Counted from the stretch's first letter, positions 15,675 to 23,137 are shown. The stretch is 32,830 nucleotides of DNA from RGIG4097 sp964599875 (GCA_964599875.1 CAZRHE010000018.1:1-32830); one strand, 5' to 3'. The notes: generated by a model from the sequence alone, not told the origin. Program-made: numbers and translations.

Positions 15675-15683
15675 TCAAGTTTG

Positions 15684-15827
15684 TTATTTGCAGTCTTTGC
15701 AGTCGCAGTCCTTGCCTCCGCAATTCTTGGGAGAAGAACTTTGTTTGGATTTGGTTTTGCTGTTGCTCGCGCCGCAATCTTTGCCGCAGTTTTGAGCAGA
15801 TTTGCTACCGGATTTTTTGTTATCCAT
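15684..15827 (-). CDS. 47-residue lysine/cysteine-rich peptide
   Basis: A very short gene with everything a real gene needs: an AAGGAG ribosome site seven bases before the ATG, 47 codons, a TAA stop and its own terminator ten bases later. The product starts MDNKKSGSKSA and has six cysteines (14, 18, 36, 41, 43, 46) arranged as CGKDC and CGGKDCDCKDC, with a Ser/Lys-rich middle. There is no signal peptide. The clustered C-x-C and C-x2-C-like spacing would suit metal binding. It has six cysteines in a short chain like SCIFF ranthipeptide precursors, but the spacing differs and no radical-SAM maturase is present. It converges on rubrerythrin, so a link with iron or oxidative stress is possible but unproven. 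Confidence 0.75.
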   Translation of the reverse strand: MDNKKSGSKSAQNCGKDCGASNSKTKSKQSSSPKNCGGKDCDCKDCK

Positions 15828-15973
15828 AAATTACTCCTTTTTTTCGGCTATGCCGTGGTAATGGTAGTATTCGCAATCGAAGATTGTTTTATACGCCACG
15901 CGACGAGAATTTCCGTTTTTAATATGCGCTCGAAAAAAAATCGCACTTGCTTGCGAAAAATGGTGAAAATCGT

Positions 15974-16002
15974 TTGACAAAGTTTTTCGTCAATGCTATT
16001 AT
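15974..16002 (+). promoter_or_regulatory. tRNA promoter
   Basis: TTGACA (15974-15979), 17-nt spacer, TATTAT (15997-16002): a near-consensus SigA promoter ending 16 bases before tRNA-Ala. Confidence 0.85.
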
Positions 16003-16018
16003 CAATAGGCATTCACAT

Positions 16019-16094
16019 GGGGGTGTAGCTCAGTTGGTAGAGCGCTTGATTTGCATTCAAGAGGTCCTCGGTTCGAATCCGTGCATCTCCACCA
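16019..16094 (+). tRNA. tRNA-Ala (anticodon TGC)
   Basis: A 76-nt cloverleaf. The acceptor GGGGGTG pairs with CATCTCC using two G-U pairs. It has a GCTC/GAGC D stem, an anticodon arm CTTGA-TTTGCAT-TCAAG with anticodon TGC, a GGTTCGAATCC T-arm, and an encoded CCA end. It is followed nine bases later by tRNA-Ile. In bacteria this pair often lies in an rRNA spacer; here no rRNA is present. Confidence 0.95.
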
Positions 16095-16103
16095 ATAGAA
16101 TAC

Positions 16104-16180
16104 GGGGTTGTAGCTCAGTTGGTTAGAGCACGCGCCTGATAAGCGCGAGGTCGATAGTTCGAGTCTATTCAACCCCACCA
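16104..16180 (+). tRNA. tRNA-Ile (anticodon GAT)
   Basis: A 77-nt cloverleaf. The acceptor GGGGTTG pairs perfectly with CAACCCC. The anticodon arm CGCGC-CTGATAA-GCGCG gives GAT, there is an AGTTCGAGTCT T-arm, and CCA is encoded. It shares the promoter upstream of tRNA-Ala and is followed at once by a terminator. Confidence 0.95.
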
Positions 16181-16212
16181 GAAAAGCCTTATTCACCCGA
16201 ATAGGGCTTTTC
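16181..16212 (+). terminator. Terminator of the tRNA operon
   Basis: GAAAAGCCTTATTC (16181-16194) pairs with GAATAGGGCTTTTC (16199-16212) through a 4-nt loop with one G-U pair, directly after the CCA of tRNA-Ile. Confidence 0.9.
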
Positions 16213-16300
16213 AATTATATTACAAACGGCAAATTGTAAGTACGCATAGCGATATTCATCGTTTTAATTAAAAGGTGATAGTAAATAGGTAGCGAGTATT

Positions 16301-16531
16301 ATGAAATATTTGGATTTAGTTGAAATTATCAGGGAAAAACCCGCTTATACAAAAGCAGGCGTGAACGTCGGCGATTTCGGAGCAGTAATGAGCGAAAAAC
16401 CGACTAACGGGAAATGGCAAGTTGTTTTTTCGGAATTTTATACAGGCAAAGATATTGCGGACGTAATGGTCGATGAGGAAGACTTAAAAATCCACGAAAG
16501 CGTGCCGAAAGAAAGATATCCCCAAAAGTAA
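16301..16531 (+). CDS. Small DUF4926-like protein
   Basis: A 76-residue soluble protein. It has the pattern of short beta-barrel DUF4926-type proteins: an initial LDLVEIIREKP, a GVNVGDFGAVM turn, then WQVVFSEF and a final strand with EEDLKIHES. Members are of unknown function and often occur singly or next to toxin genes. No toxin-like neighbour is seen here, only a small XRE regulator on the opposite strand ending 60 bases away. The ribosome site is weak (AAGGTGATAG lies far upstream), so the start is less certain. A shared terminator follows. Confidence 0.65.
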   Translation: MKYLDLVEIIREKPAYTKAGVNVGDFGAVMSEKPTNGKWQVVFSEFYTGKDIADVMVDEEDLKIHESVPKERYPQK

Positions 16532-16567
16532 TCCTTACAAAAGTTTTAGAGTTTTGCAAATTTGAAA

Positions 16568-16591
16568 AATCCGACGGATTTCCGTCGGATT
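16568..16591. terminator. Bidirectional terminator between the DUF4926-like and XRE genes
   Basis: AATCCGACGGA (16568-16578) and TCCGTCGGATT (16581-16591) form an 11-bp inverted repeat, one arm of which touches the XRE stop codon. There are no long T-runs, so efficiency is uncertain. Confidence 0.6.
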
Positions 16592-16791
16592 CAATCTATA
16601 TCGAACAAATCGTCGTACGTACATTCGAAAATTTCTTTCATCATTTTGATATGCGCAACGGACGGCTCGGCGTAATTATTTTCCCAATGCCCTATCGTCT
16701 TGAACGAAACGCCGAGTTTTTCTGCAAGTTCCGCCTGCGTCATGGAATTAAGTTTTCTCAATTCTTTAATATTGTCGCCTATCGTTTTCAT
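16591..16791 (-). CDS. XRE-family helix-turn-helix regulator
   Basis: A 66-residue single-domain DNA-binding protein. IGDNIKELRKLNSMTQAELAEKLGVSFKTIGHWENNYAEPS is a complete HTH_3 fold with the usual MTQAELAEKLGVS first helix and recognition helix KTIGHWE. The C-terminal SVAHIKMMKEIFECTYDDLFDID finishes the five-helix bundle. There is no sensing domain, so it probably dimerises and is controlled by level or by a partner. The site AAAGGCGAT precedes the ATG. I see no strong promoter of its own between 16792 and the terminator at 16824-16853. Confidence 0.9.
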   Translation of the reverse strand: MKTIGDNIKELRKLNSMTQAELAEKLGVSFKTIGHWENNYAEPSVAHIKMMKEIFECTYDDLFDID

Positions 16792-16823
16792 ATCGCCTTT
16801 ATTTTAACTATCAAGCGTGAAAT

Positions 16824-16853
16824 AAAAATCCACCGATTGAGCGGTGGATTTTT
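16824..16853 (-). terminator. Terminator after the four-helix membrane protein gene
   Basis: A 12-bp stem AAAAATCCACCG (16824-16835) / CGGTGGATTTTT (16842-16853), 17 bases beyond the membrane-protein stop codon on the minus strand and ending in Ts. Confidence 0.85.
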
Positions 16854-16869
16854 ATCTTTTAGCAAGTTA

Positions 16870-17583
16870 TTACACTATGGTTTCTCTGATTCTTTCTTCC
16901 TCTGCAAGGCGTTGCGCTTTTGCGACGGGAAGTTCGACTATCGCGATAGGAGCAAATTTGCCTTTTTCGTTTTTGCCGAAGAGTTGGAGCATTTTGCCTT
17001 TGGTGACGCAAATGCCTGCGATGAGCGGTTCAAACAAGAATACGATGCCGACGACTGCCATAATTGCAAGCACGACCCAAAGTCCCGCGCCCTCGTCGAA
17101 GAGGTCTGCAAAACCGAGATAAATGTTGTTGACACCCATGATTTTGTCGATTGCGTTGATGCCGATTGCGTCTGCGGATGCGGATACGACTTCGGGAGTG
17201 AAGTCCGAAAGTCCGGTTGCGCCGACGGATGCAAACACTTCAGCCATGTCGTGATTCGCAGCAAAAGGAAGCAACGAGAAGAAGACGTAAGTGAGAGGCA
17301 ACGTAAGAATAAACGCAAACGCCGTGATGAAAATCGTAAGACCGTTGCGGAGTTTCTTGTCGGGGAAACGCATTGCCACGTTCGAGAACAGCATTATGCC
17401 GCACGCCATAGTCGCGATGACGACGATATATTTGCCGAGCACGTTGGGGATTGCGCTATAGTGCGGATAAAAATCGCACATACCCATTGCGTTGAGGAGG
17501 AACAAAAAGCCGAATATCATAATGACGATAGACAAGGCAATAAGTCCCCAAAGAGTCTTTTCAGTTTTGGTGAGTTCTTTCAT
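16870..17583 (-). CDS. Integral membrane protein, four predicted helices
   Basis: A 237-residue protein I do not recognise. Hydrophobic segments lie at about 10-33 (LWGLIALSIVIMIFGFLFLL), 50-70 (YIVVIATMACGIMLFSNVA), 80-105 (TIFITAFAFILTLPLTYVFF) and 165-190 (LWVVLAIMAVVGIVFLFEPLIAG). A loop of about 60 residues lies between helices three and four. A charged cytoplasmic tail ends with AQRLAEEERIRE. The start at 17583 (MKELTKTEK) is preferred over 17640 because the longer form adds a non-helical stretch lying over the promoter. It is monocistronic, with a TTGCCA/TATAAT promoter and a strong terminator. No function is proposed. Confidence 0.75.
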   Translation of the reverse strand: MKELTKTEKTLWGLIALSIVIMIFGFLFLLNAMGMCDFYPHYSAIPNVLGKYIVVIATMACGIMLFSNVAMRFPDKKLRNGLTIFITAFAFILTLPLTYVFFSLLPFAANHDMAEVFASVGATGLSDFTPEVVSASADAIGINAIDKIMGVNNIYLGFADLFDEGAGLWVVLAIMAVVGIVFLFEPLIAGICVTKGKMLQLFGKNEKGKFAPIAIVELPVAKAQRLAEEERIRETIV

Positions 17584-17611
17584 AATTTCCGCCTTAATTT
17601 TTGGTAATTTA

Positions 17612-17640
17612 ATTATACACGACAAGTCGAAATATGGCAA
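17612..17640 (-). promoter_or_regulatory. Promoter of the membrane-protein gene
   Basis: Minus strand: TTGCCA (17640-17635), 17-nt spacer, TATAAT (17617-17612). Confidence 0.7.
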
Positions 17641-17663
17641 TAATTATTTTGAAAAGGTAAATG

Positions 17664-17701
17664 AAAACCGCCGAATCTGCGGTTTTAGGCGGATTCGACG
17701 G
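17664..17701 (-). terminator. Hairpin region downstream of the lipase-like gene
   Basis: Two alternative stems compete: AAAACCGC (17664-17671) with GCGGTTTT (17679-17686), or CCGCCGAATC (17668-17677) with GATTCGACGG (17692-17701) with one mismatch. On the minus strand either is followed by TTTTCATTT. A further small stem, AAAAACG/CGTTTTT (17722-17740), overlaps the lipase stop codon. Confidence 0.5.
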
Positions 17702-17729
17702 TAATTTTTGCGGTATTTTTGAAAAACGC

Positions 17730-19364
17730 CTAACGTTTTTTGAAGATGAGCACGGCGCAAATCGCACCGAAAATCACCGCTATTCCCGCAAGTGCGCCGA
17801 TAAGAGCGTACACCCAAGTGTAACTTTTTTGAGGCTCTTCGACGACGGGAGAGAGGTTTTCTTCCATTTCGATAAAGACGGTTTTTTCTTCTTCGACCGA
17901 AGAAACCGCACTGAATTTCGGATCGCAATTTCCGTCAGCGTCGACGTATTCAACGGTATATTCCCCTTCTTCGAGCGACGCTTCTACTCTGTTTATAGGT
18001 GCGGATGAAGAGCGCGAATAGACCACTTTTCCGTCCGCGTTCAAAATGCGCACGCCGTACACGTCGGTTGCGGTGACGTTGACGATGAAGTTGACCTCTT
18101 CTTGATTTCTATCCACCCTCGTAAACGTGCTGTCCGAGATAAGATAGGACGAATCTCCGTTGTACGATTGCGAATAAGCACGCCCGCGCAATGCGTAAAT
18201 TTCAGCCGCAGTCGAGCGCGCACTCGGCACGTCGTCTTCGAAATTATCGACTGCCTTGTCCTGATAGAGAGATAGGAAGAAATAGTCGGGGACGACGCAG
18301 TGATTATTAAACATTCCGATTTCTTCATTTAGTGCTTCGAGGTGCACCCAAACGCAATTATCCGAAAATCTTTCTTTGAGAAGATTAATTTTTGATTTTT
18401 TGTACACCGCGCTGCCGATTTCGGAGTATTGCTTATAAATGAAATTCCCCGCTCCGTAACCGTCTATCGCGATGCCGTGATTTGCAATCGTAACCACCGC
18501 TTCCGAGCAAAGTTCGGCAATGGTTTTGCCCTCCGAATCAACGCCGTTTCTATGGTCGATATGCCCTTTCACTGCGGATATGCTCAAATACGGGTCGAGC
18601 AAGGTCACTCTTTCGGGAAGAAGGTTTTCACCGATTTTGCCGTCCTCGCTCATCATGATGAGATTTTCCGCGACCGCAAGGGACAAATCTCCGCCCATGG
18701 AGTGTCCTACAAGGTGTAACGTCCCTGAAAAATTCTCACCGAGTGCCGCTATAATATTCTCCGCATAAAGCACGGAAACGGACTTGGTGGGATTTTTGCT
18801 TTCGTCCCCTTGCACTCTGTTGCTATCCGCGTCGGATACGAAATATCGCATGCCGAGGTCGGTGTCCGACGACCAAATTTTGACGTCGCCGCCTATACTC
18901 TCCTCCGCAATTTGATTCCAATAAAAGTGCCCGACGTTGTAACCGTGGCTCAAATAATACTCGTAATATTCCGTATTGTAATCCACGTCGTCGTTCGCCA
19001 TATAGACGCGCGTGTCTTCGTATGCGGAAAGGATATCCCTATATCTGTAGCCCTCGTTTTGTTTCATGCCGTGCGTGAAAATAATCGTGGGGCGCGAGGG
19101 GTCGAAATCCACGCCGTCCGCATCCCATTTGACGGGGACTTCTCTTCCGCTTTGATACCAATAAATGCCGTAGTCGAGGTTGTTGAAGACGCCCTCTTCC
19201 CAGCCCTCGCAACTGCTGTTATAAGCATACGCAACGTCGTCGCTTTCGACGTAAAGGCTCACCGAGAAAGTCAGCGCAAGTGCGATTATCGCGGCAGATA
19301 TTATGACGTAGGTCTTTGTATTTTTCTTTTTCATAGTCGTTTGGATTTCTCCGTTCGTTTTCAT
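17730..19364 (-). CDS. Membrane-anchored extracellular lipase-like alpha/beta hydrolase
   Basis: A 544-residue secreted hydrolase. The N-terminus is a signal peptide (KKKNTKTY, then a hydrophobic stretch about 19-37, with AYA near 45-47). The alpha/beta-hydrolase core begins with PTIIFTHGM (oxyanion region, about 92-100). It holds the nucleophile S222 in LVGHSMGG and a likely acid D257 in LLDPYL, the spacing seen in pancreatic-lipase-like enzymes. The histidine is less sure, perhaps in FNNHCVVPDYF. An Ig-like domain (about 400-480) is followed by a C-terminal membrane helix (TWVYALIGALAGIAVIFGAI) and KKR, so the enzyme faces outward. No LPXTG motif is seen. Two starts are possible (19364 or Met11 at 19334); neither has a well-spaced ribosome site. 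Substrate unknown. Confidence 0.82.
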   Translation of the reverse strand: MKTNGEIQTTMKKKNTKTYVIISAAIIALALTFSVSLYVESDDVAYAYNSSCEGWEEGVFNNLDYGIYWYQSGREVPVKWDADGVDFDPSRPTIIFTHGMKQNEGYRYRDILSAYEDTRVYMANDDVDYNTEYYEYYLSHGYNVGHFYWNQIAEESIGGDVKIWSSDTDLGMRYFVSDADSNRVQGDESKNPTKSVSVLYAENIIAALGENFSGTLHLVGHSMGGDLSLAVAENLIMMSEDGKIGENLLPERVTLLDPYLSISAVKGHIDHRNGVDSEGKTIAELCSEAVVTIANHGIAIDGYGAGNFIYKQYSEIGSAVYKKSKINLLKERFSDNCVWVHLEALNEEIGMFNNHCVVPDYFFLSLYQDKAVDNFEDDVPSARSTAAEIYALRGRAYSQSYNGDSSYLISDSTFTRVDRNQEEVNFIVNVTATDVYGVRILNADGKVVYSRSSSAPINRVEASLEEGEYTVEYVDADGNCDPKFSAVSSVEEEKTVFIEMEENLSPVVEEPQKSYTWVYALIGALAGIAVIFGAICAVLIFKKR

Positions 19365-19418
19365 TGTTATTGCAAATTCAGTATTTTATCTTGTTGTTTC
19401 AACCATATAAAACGCCGA

Positions 19419-20033
19419 TTAAGTTATATCGTCGTAATTAATCTTTCTATCCTTGAAGTAGTATTCCTTGTCGCGGTCGCCGACCTTTCTCAATACTTTG
19501 CACGGATTGCCGACTGCCACGACGTCGCTTTCGATATCCTTCGTGACGACGCTCCCCGCGCCTATGACGACGTTATCCCCTATGCTGACGCCGGGCAAAA
19601 TAACAGCCCCTGCACCTATCCAACAATTCTTGCCGATATGGACGGGCATATTGTATTGATACGCCTTTGCGCGCAGTTCGGGAAGTATCGGGTGTCCCGC
19701 CGTCGCAATGGTTACGTTAGGTCCGAACATGGTTCCGTCCCCTACGTAAACGTGGGTGTCGTCTACGATTGTAAGATTGAAATTTGCGTAAACGTAATTT
19801 CCGAAATGGCAGTGTTTTCCCGCCCAATTCGCGTGGAAAGGCGGCTCGATATAGCACCCCTCTCCAATCTCTGAGAACATATCTTTCAAAAGTTCTTCTC
19901 GCTTTTGAAATTCGGAAGGGCGCGTCGCGTTGAAGTCGTACAACTTTTCAAGGCACGCAAGTTGTTCTTTCATGATTTCTTCGTCACCGGGAAGATACAA
20001 TTCCCCGGTATGCATTTTGTCTTTTTGGCTCAT
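19419..20033 (-). CDS. Sugar O-acetyltransferase (LacA/Maa type, left-handed beta-helix)
   Basis: A 204-residue acetyl-CoA-dependent acetyltransferase. The N-terminal Mac domain (about 8-62, GELYLPGDEEI and CLEKLYDFNATRP) identifies the maltose/galactoside acetyltransferase group. The hexapeptide-repeat beta-helix follows with the usual FHANWAGKHCHFGNYVYANFN-like substrate loop, the catalytic histidine in TAGHPILPELR, and NCWIGAGAVILPGVSIGDNVVIGAGSVVTKDI. These enzymes acetylate maltose, glucose or galactosides, possibly to detoxify surplus sugars. This could complement the LacZ elsewhere in the window, though the genes are not linked. The start has a GAGGTG site and its own promoter. Confidence 0.93.
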   Translation of the reverse strand: MSQKDKMHTGELYLPGDEEIMKEQLACLEKLYDFNATRPSEFQKREELLKDMFSEIGEGCYIEPPFHANWAGKHCHFGNYVYANFNLTIVDDTHVYVGDGTMFGPNVTIATAGHPILPELRAKAYQYNMPVHIGKNCWIGAGAVILPGVSIGDNVVIGAGSVVTKDIESDVVAVGNPCKVLRKVGDRDKEYYFKDRKINYDDIT

Positions 20034-20049
20034 AATTCACCTCAAAGAT

Positions 20050-20078
20050 ATTATATATCCCGCACGCGCGAAAATCAA
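20050..20078 (-). promoter_or_regulatory. Promoter of the sugar O-acetyltransferase
   Basis: Minus strand: TTGATT (20078-20073), 17-nt spacer, TATAAT (20055-20050). Confidence 0.7.
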
Positions 20079-20122
20079 TATTAAATCTTCCGCGGATTTC
20101 ATCTGTTATTTCTACACTCCGC

Positions 20123-20151
20123 TTGACAAAATCGTAATACGGTTTTATCAT
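20123..20151 (+). promoter_or_regulatory. Promoter of the csoR-copA operon
   Basis: TTGACA (20123-20128), 17-nt spacer, TATCAT (20146-20151). Initiation is expected near 20158, immediately before the palindromic operator. Confidence 0.8.
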
Positions 20152-20159
20152 ATTGTTAG

Positions 20160-20176
20160 ATACCCTATGGGGGTAT
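20160..20176 (+). promoter_or_regulatory. CsoR-type operator
   Basis: ATACCCTATGGGGGTAT is a 6-5-6 inverted repeat (ATACCC and GGGTAT) covering the transcription start of csoR. Known CsoR sites have the same TACCC...GGGTA layout. With a CsoR gene 15 bases downstream, copper-relieved autorepression is the natural reading. Confidence 0.8.
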
Positions 20177-20190
20177 ATGGAGATAGACTT

Positions 20191-20499
20191 ATGACGAACG
20201 AAAATCAAACTTGTTGCCACCGCACGAAACACACGCCGAGAGATGAAAAACAACTCAAAAATCTCAACGACAGACTGAATCGTATCATCGGGCAACTTGG
20301 CGGAATCAAAAATATGCTTGCGGACAACCGCTATTGCGGAGATATTCTCATTCAACTCTCCGCCGTCGAAAACGCGTTGCAAGGGCTTGGGTATATTCTT
20401 CTCGAAGAGCACCTCAAAACCTGCGTCGTGGAAAACGTCAACGACGGAAACGTGGAAGTTATGGACGAAGTCGTCGCACTCGTGAAAAAATTGAAGTGA
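20191..20499 (+). CDS. csoR: Copper-sensing repressor CsoR
   Basis: A 102-residue all-helical DUF156/CsoR-family repressor. The Cu(I) ligands are C49 (in NRYCGDIL), H74 and C78 (EEHLKTC), with the family spacing of 25 and 4 residues. A further N-terminal CCH motif (C8, C9, H10) may add metal affinity. Copper binding releases it from DNA. The start at 20191 has GGAG eight bases upstream; the longer frame beginning at 19930 crosses the promoter and operator and is not real. It lies one base before copA, so the two are co-translated, and an operator-like palindrome covers its transcription start. Confidence 0.95.
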   Translation: MTNENQTCCHRTKHTPRDEKQLKNLNDRLNRIIGQLGGIKNMLADNRYCGDILIQLSAVENALQGLGYILLEEHLKTCVVENVNDGNVEVMDEVVALVKKLK

Positions 20500-20500
20500 T

Positions 20501-23020
20501 ATGGAAAAACAAAAATTCAACGTTCAAGGGATGACCTGCTCCGCTTGTAGCGCAAGAGTGGAAAATGCGGTGCGAAAACTCGACGGCGTAAAAGAAGTCG
20601 CGGTGAATTTACTTACAAATTCCATGGTCGTAGAGTACAACGCCCCTCTCACTGCCGACAAAATCATGAACGCGGTTGCGGACGCAGGTTACAAAGCGAC
20701 CGTTTTCGGCGAAGAAAAGGTCAAGACGAAAATGAATCCCGTATACTCCTCTCTATTGCGCCTTGCCATATCCGCCGTTTTACTCGTCCCCCTCATGTAC
20801 GTATCCATGGGACACGTTATGTTCGGACTGCCCGTGACGAGCGGTTTATCATCTCCCCTTGCGATAGCGGGATACGAACTTGCGTTCGCGCTTGCGATAC
20901 TACTCGTGAACAATCGCTTTTTCGTAAGCGGTACGAAAGGGCTTATCCACCGCGCACCGAATATGGACACCCTCGTATCCATGGGCAGCGGCATATCCTT
21001 TATATACAGCGTCGCGCTGATGATAAAAATGGGAGTGCGTCCCGAACTTGCGCAAGAAATTTTGCACGGACTTTATTTCGAATCGTCCGCGATGATACTC
21101 GTTCTCATCACCCTCGGCAAAACCCTCGAAGCGTACAGCAAGGGCAAGACGACTTCGGCAATCAAAGGACTTATGAGTCTATCCCCCGAAACCGCAAGGA
21201 TAATCGTAAACGGAGAGGAAAAAGAAATCCCGTCGAGCGAACTTAAAATCGGGGACGTAATCGCAGTGCGCCCCGGTGAAAACTTCCCCGCGGACGGCGT
21301 AATCCTATCGGGCTCCTCCGACGTCAACGAATCCTCGGTCACGGGAGAAAGCCTTCCTATATTCAAAACCGTAGGCGACGAAGTGTTGTCGGGCACCTCT
21401 AACGTCAACGGATTTCTCACCGTGTCAGCCACCGAAGTCGGCGAAAACGCAACGCTCGGGAAAATCGTAAAACTCGTCGAGGACGCATCCTCGTCAAAGG
21501 CTCCGATTGCAAAAACGGCGGATAAAGTGTCGGGAATATTCGTACCAACCGTCATTTCCGTTGCTTTAATCGTTTTCATCGTTTGGATTGCAGTAACAAA
21601 AAATCTTGAAACTTCTCTCACTCACGCAATAAGCGTACTCGTCATAAGTTGTCCGTGCGCACTCGGTCTTGCCACCCCCGTCGCCATTATGGTGGGCAAC
21701 GGAAAGGGAGCGAAAAACGGCATACTATTCAAGACGGCAACCGCGCTCGAACAAACGGGCAAAGGGAAAATCGTAGTCCTCGACAAGACGGGGACGATAA
21801 CGAAAGGCACACCCGAAGTCACGGACGTCATCCCCCTTTCGAGCGTTTCTGAAAAGGATTTGATTTTCATTTCCGCTTGTCTTGAAAAAGGGAGCGAGCA
21901 CCCCATTGCGTCCGCAATTCTCGATAAGGCAAACGACGCGGATATCCGTCCCGCCGACGACTTTATCTCCCTTGCTGGACACGGCATTAAGGGAAAAGTG
22001 AACGGCGTCACTTACACCCTTTCAAACGCATCTTACCTTTCGACCGACGACAAGGCTTTCGCAATAGGCGAAGACTTGGCGAAAAACGGAAAGACTCCGT
22101 TATATCTTGCAGCGAACGGCGAAGTGCTTGGAATAATCGCAGTGCGCGACGAAATCAAACTGGACAGCAAGGACGCTATCTCTACCCTGCGCGCGCAAGG
22201 TTTGAGAGTGGTTATGCTGACGGGAGATAACGCCGTCAGCGCAAAAGCGATTGCAAACGAATGTGGAGTTGACGAAGTGATATCCGACGTGCTCCCCGCC
22301 GACAAAGCAAACGTCGTATCCGCTCTCAAAAAATACGGCGAAACCATTATGGTCGGAGACGGAATAAACGACGCCCCCGCGCTCACGGTTGCGGACGTCG
22401 GAATCGCAATCGGAGCGGGCACGGACGTTGCGATAGACAGTGCGGACGTAGTGCTTATGAAATCGAGTTTATTAGACGTCGCGCGCGCGATTACCCTATC
22501 TCGCAAAACCCTGCTCAACGTCAAAGAAAATCTGTTTTGGGCGTTTGTTTACAACTGCATATGTATTCCGATAGCGGCTGGCGTATTTTCTATGCCCCCG
22601 ATAAATCTCACACTAAATCCCATGATAGGCGCGGCGGCGATGAGTTTGTCAAGCGTATGCGTCGTCACAAACGCTTTGCGACTTAACCTTGTGAATATAA
22701 ACAAGATAACTACGCGCAAACCCGTCGAGTTGAACGTGGAGGAAGTCACCCGCGGTCTAAACGACACGAAAGCAAACGAAACAATTGATAATAACTATAA
22801 AGGAGATATACCCATGACCAAAACAATAACCATCGAAGGAATGATGTGCGAACACTGCGTCGCACACGTCAAAAAGGCACTCGAAAACGTAGCGGGCGTC
22901 ACCGCCGTCGAAGTTTCTCTCGAGAAGAAAAACGCAGTCGTCACGGTGGACGGCGTAAGCGACGAAACGCTGAAAAACGCTATAAGCGCAGAGGGATACG
23001 AAGTCGTATCCATAAACTGA
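20501..23020 (+). CDS. copA: Copper-exporting P1B-type ATPase with C-terminal CopZ-like domain
   Basis: An 839-residue Cu+ efflux pump. The N-terminal heavy-metal-associated domain has GMTCSAC (C13, C16). Two leading helices and four core helices include the actuator TGES (281-284), the transport CPC (C384, C386) in SCPCALGLATP, the phosphorylated D428 in DKTGT, HP at 467-468, and TGDN and GDGINDAPAL further on. After the final helix pair a linker of about 45 residues leads to a second HMA domain (772-839) with GMMCEHC (C783, C786), a fused CopZ chaperone. The linker is encoded by what looks like an intergenic ribosome site. It is co-transcribed with csoR, and a strong terminator follows. Confidence 0.96.
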   Translation: MEKQKFNVQGMTCSACSARVENAVRKLDGVKEVAVNLLTNSMVVEYNAPLTADKIMNAVADAGYKATVFGEEKVKTKMNPVYSSLLRLAISAVLLVPLMYVSMGHVMFGLPVTSGLSSPLAIAGYELAFALAILLVNNRFFVSGTKGLIHRAPNMDTLVSMGSGISFIYSVALMIKMGVRPELAQEILHGLYFESSAMILVLITLGKTLEAYSKGKTTSAIKGLMSLSPETARIIVNGEEKEIPSSELKIGDVIAVRPGENFPADGVILSGSSDVNESSVTGESLPIFKTVGDEVLSGTSNVNGFLTVSATEVGENATLGKIVKLVEDASSSKAPIAKTADKVSGIFVPTVISVALIVFIVWIAVTKNLETSLTHAISVLVISCPCALGLATPVAIMVGNGKGAKNGILFKTATALEQTGKGKIVVLDKTGTITKGTPEVTDVIPLSSVSEKDLIFISACLEKGSEHPIASAILDKANDADIRPADDFISLAGHGIKGKVNGVTYTLSNASYLSTDDKAFAIGEDLAKNGKTPLYLAANGEVLGIIAVRDEIKLDSKDAISTLRAQGLRVVMLTGDNAVSAKAIANECGVDEVISDVLPADKANVVSALKKYGETIMVGDGINDAPALTVADVGIAIGAGTDVAIDSADVVLMKSSLLDVARAITLSRKTLLNVKENLFWAFVYNCICIPIAAGVFSMPPINLTLNPMIGAAAMSLSSVCVVTNALRLNLVNINKITTRKPVELNVEEVTRGLNDTKANETIDNNYKGDIPMTKTITIEGMMCEHCVAHVKKALENVAGVTAVEVSLEKKNAVVTVDGVSDETLKNAISAEGYEVVSIN
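22814..23020 (+). CDS. copZ: Internal in-frame start giving a separate CopZ-like copper chaperone
   Basis: Inside copA, in the same frame, the sequence ATAAAGGAGATATACCCATG gives an AAGGAG site eight bases before ATG 22814, better than the site of copA itself. Translation from it would give a 68-residue HMA domain with MMCEHC, exactly the size and fold of free CopZ, a cytoplasmic Cu(I) chaperone. Both the fusion and the free form are likely made from one gene (inference). In another frame the bases just upstream read TGA TAA TAA, as if the two genes were once separate. Confidence 0.65.
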   Translation: MTKTITIEGMMCEHCVAHVKKALENVAGVTAVEVSLEKKNAVVTVDGVSDETLKNAISAEGYEVVSIN

Positions 23021-23037
23021 ACCACGGCGCATGATTT

Positions 23038-23068
23038 GAAAAAAGCGAGGTTTATCCTCGCTTTTTTC
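23038..23068 (+). terminator. Terminator of csoR-copA
   Basis: GAAAAAAGCGAGG (23038-23050) and CCTCGCTTTTTTC (23056-23068) form a 13-bp stem with a 5-nt loop and a built-in T-run. Confidence 0.92.
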
Positions 23069-23137
23069 ATACCTAAACCACCGTCTAATTGGTTTTATTA
23101 TTTCTTTCCTAACAAGCGAACAAGGTCTAAAACCCTA

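Noticed and set aside
15684..15827. SCIFF ranthipeptide precursor
   Set aside because: Six cysteines in a short peptide, but the spacing is wrong and no radical-SAM maturase is nearby.
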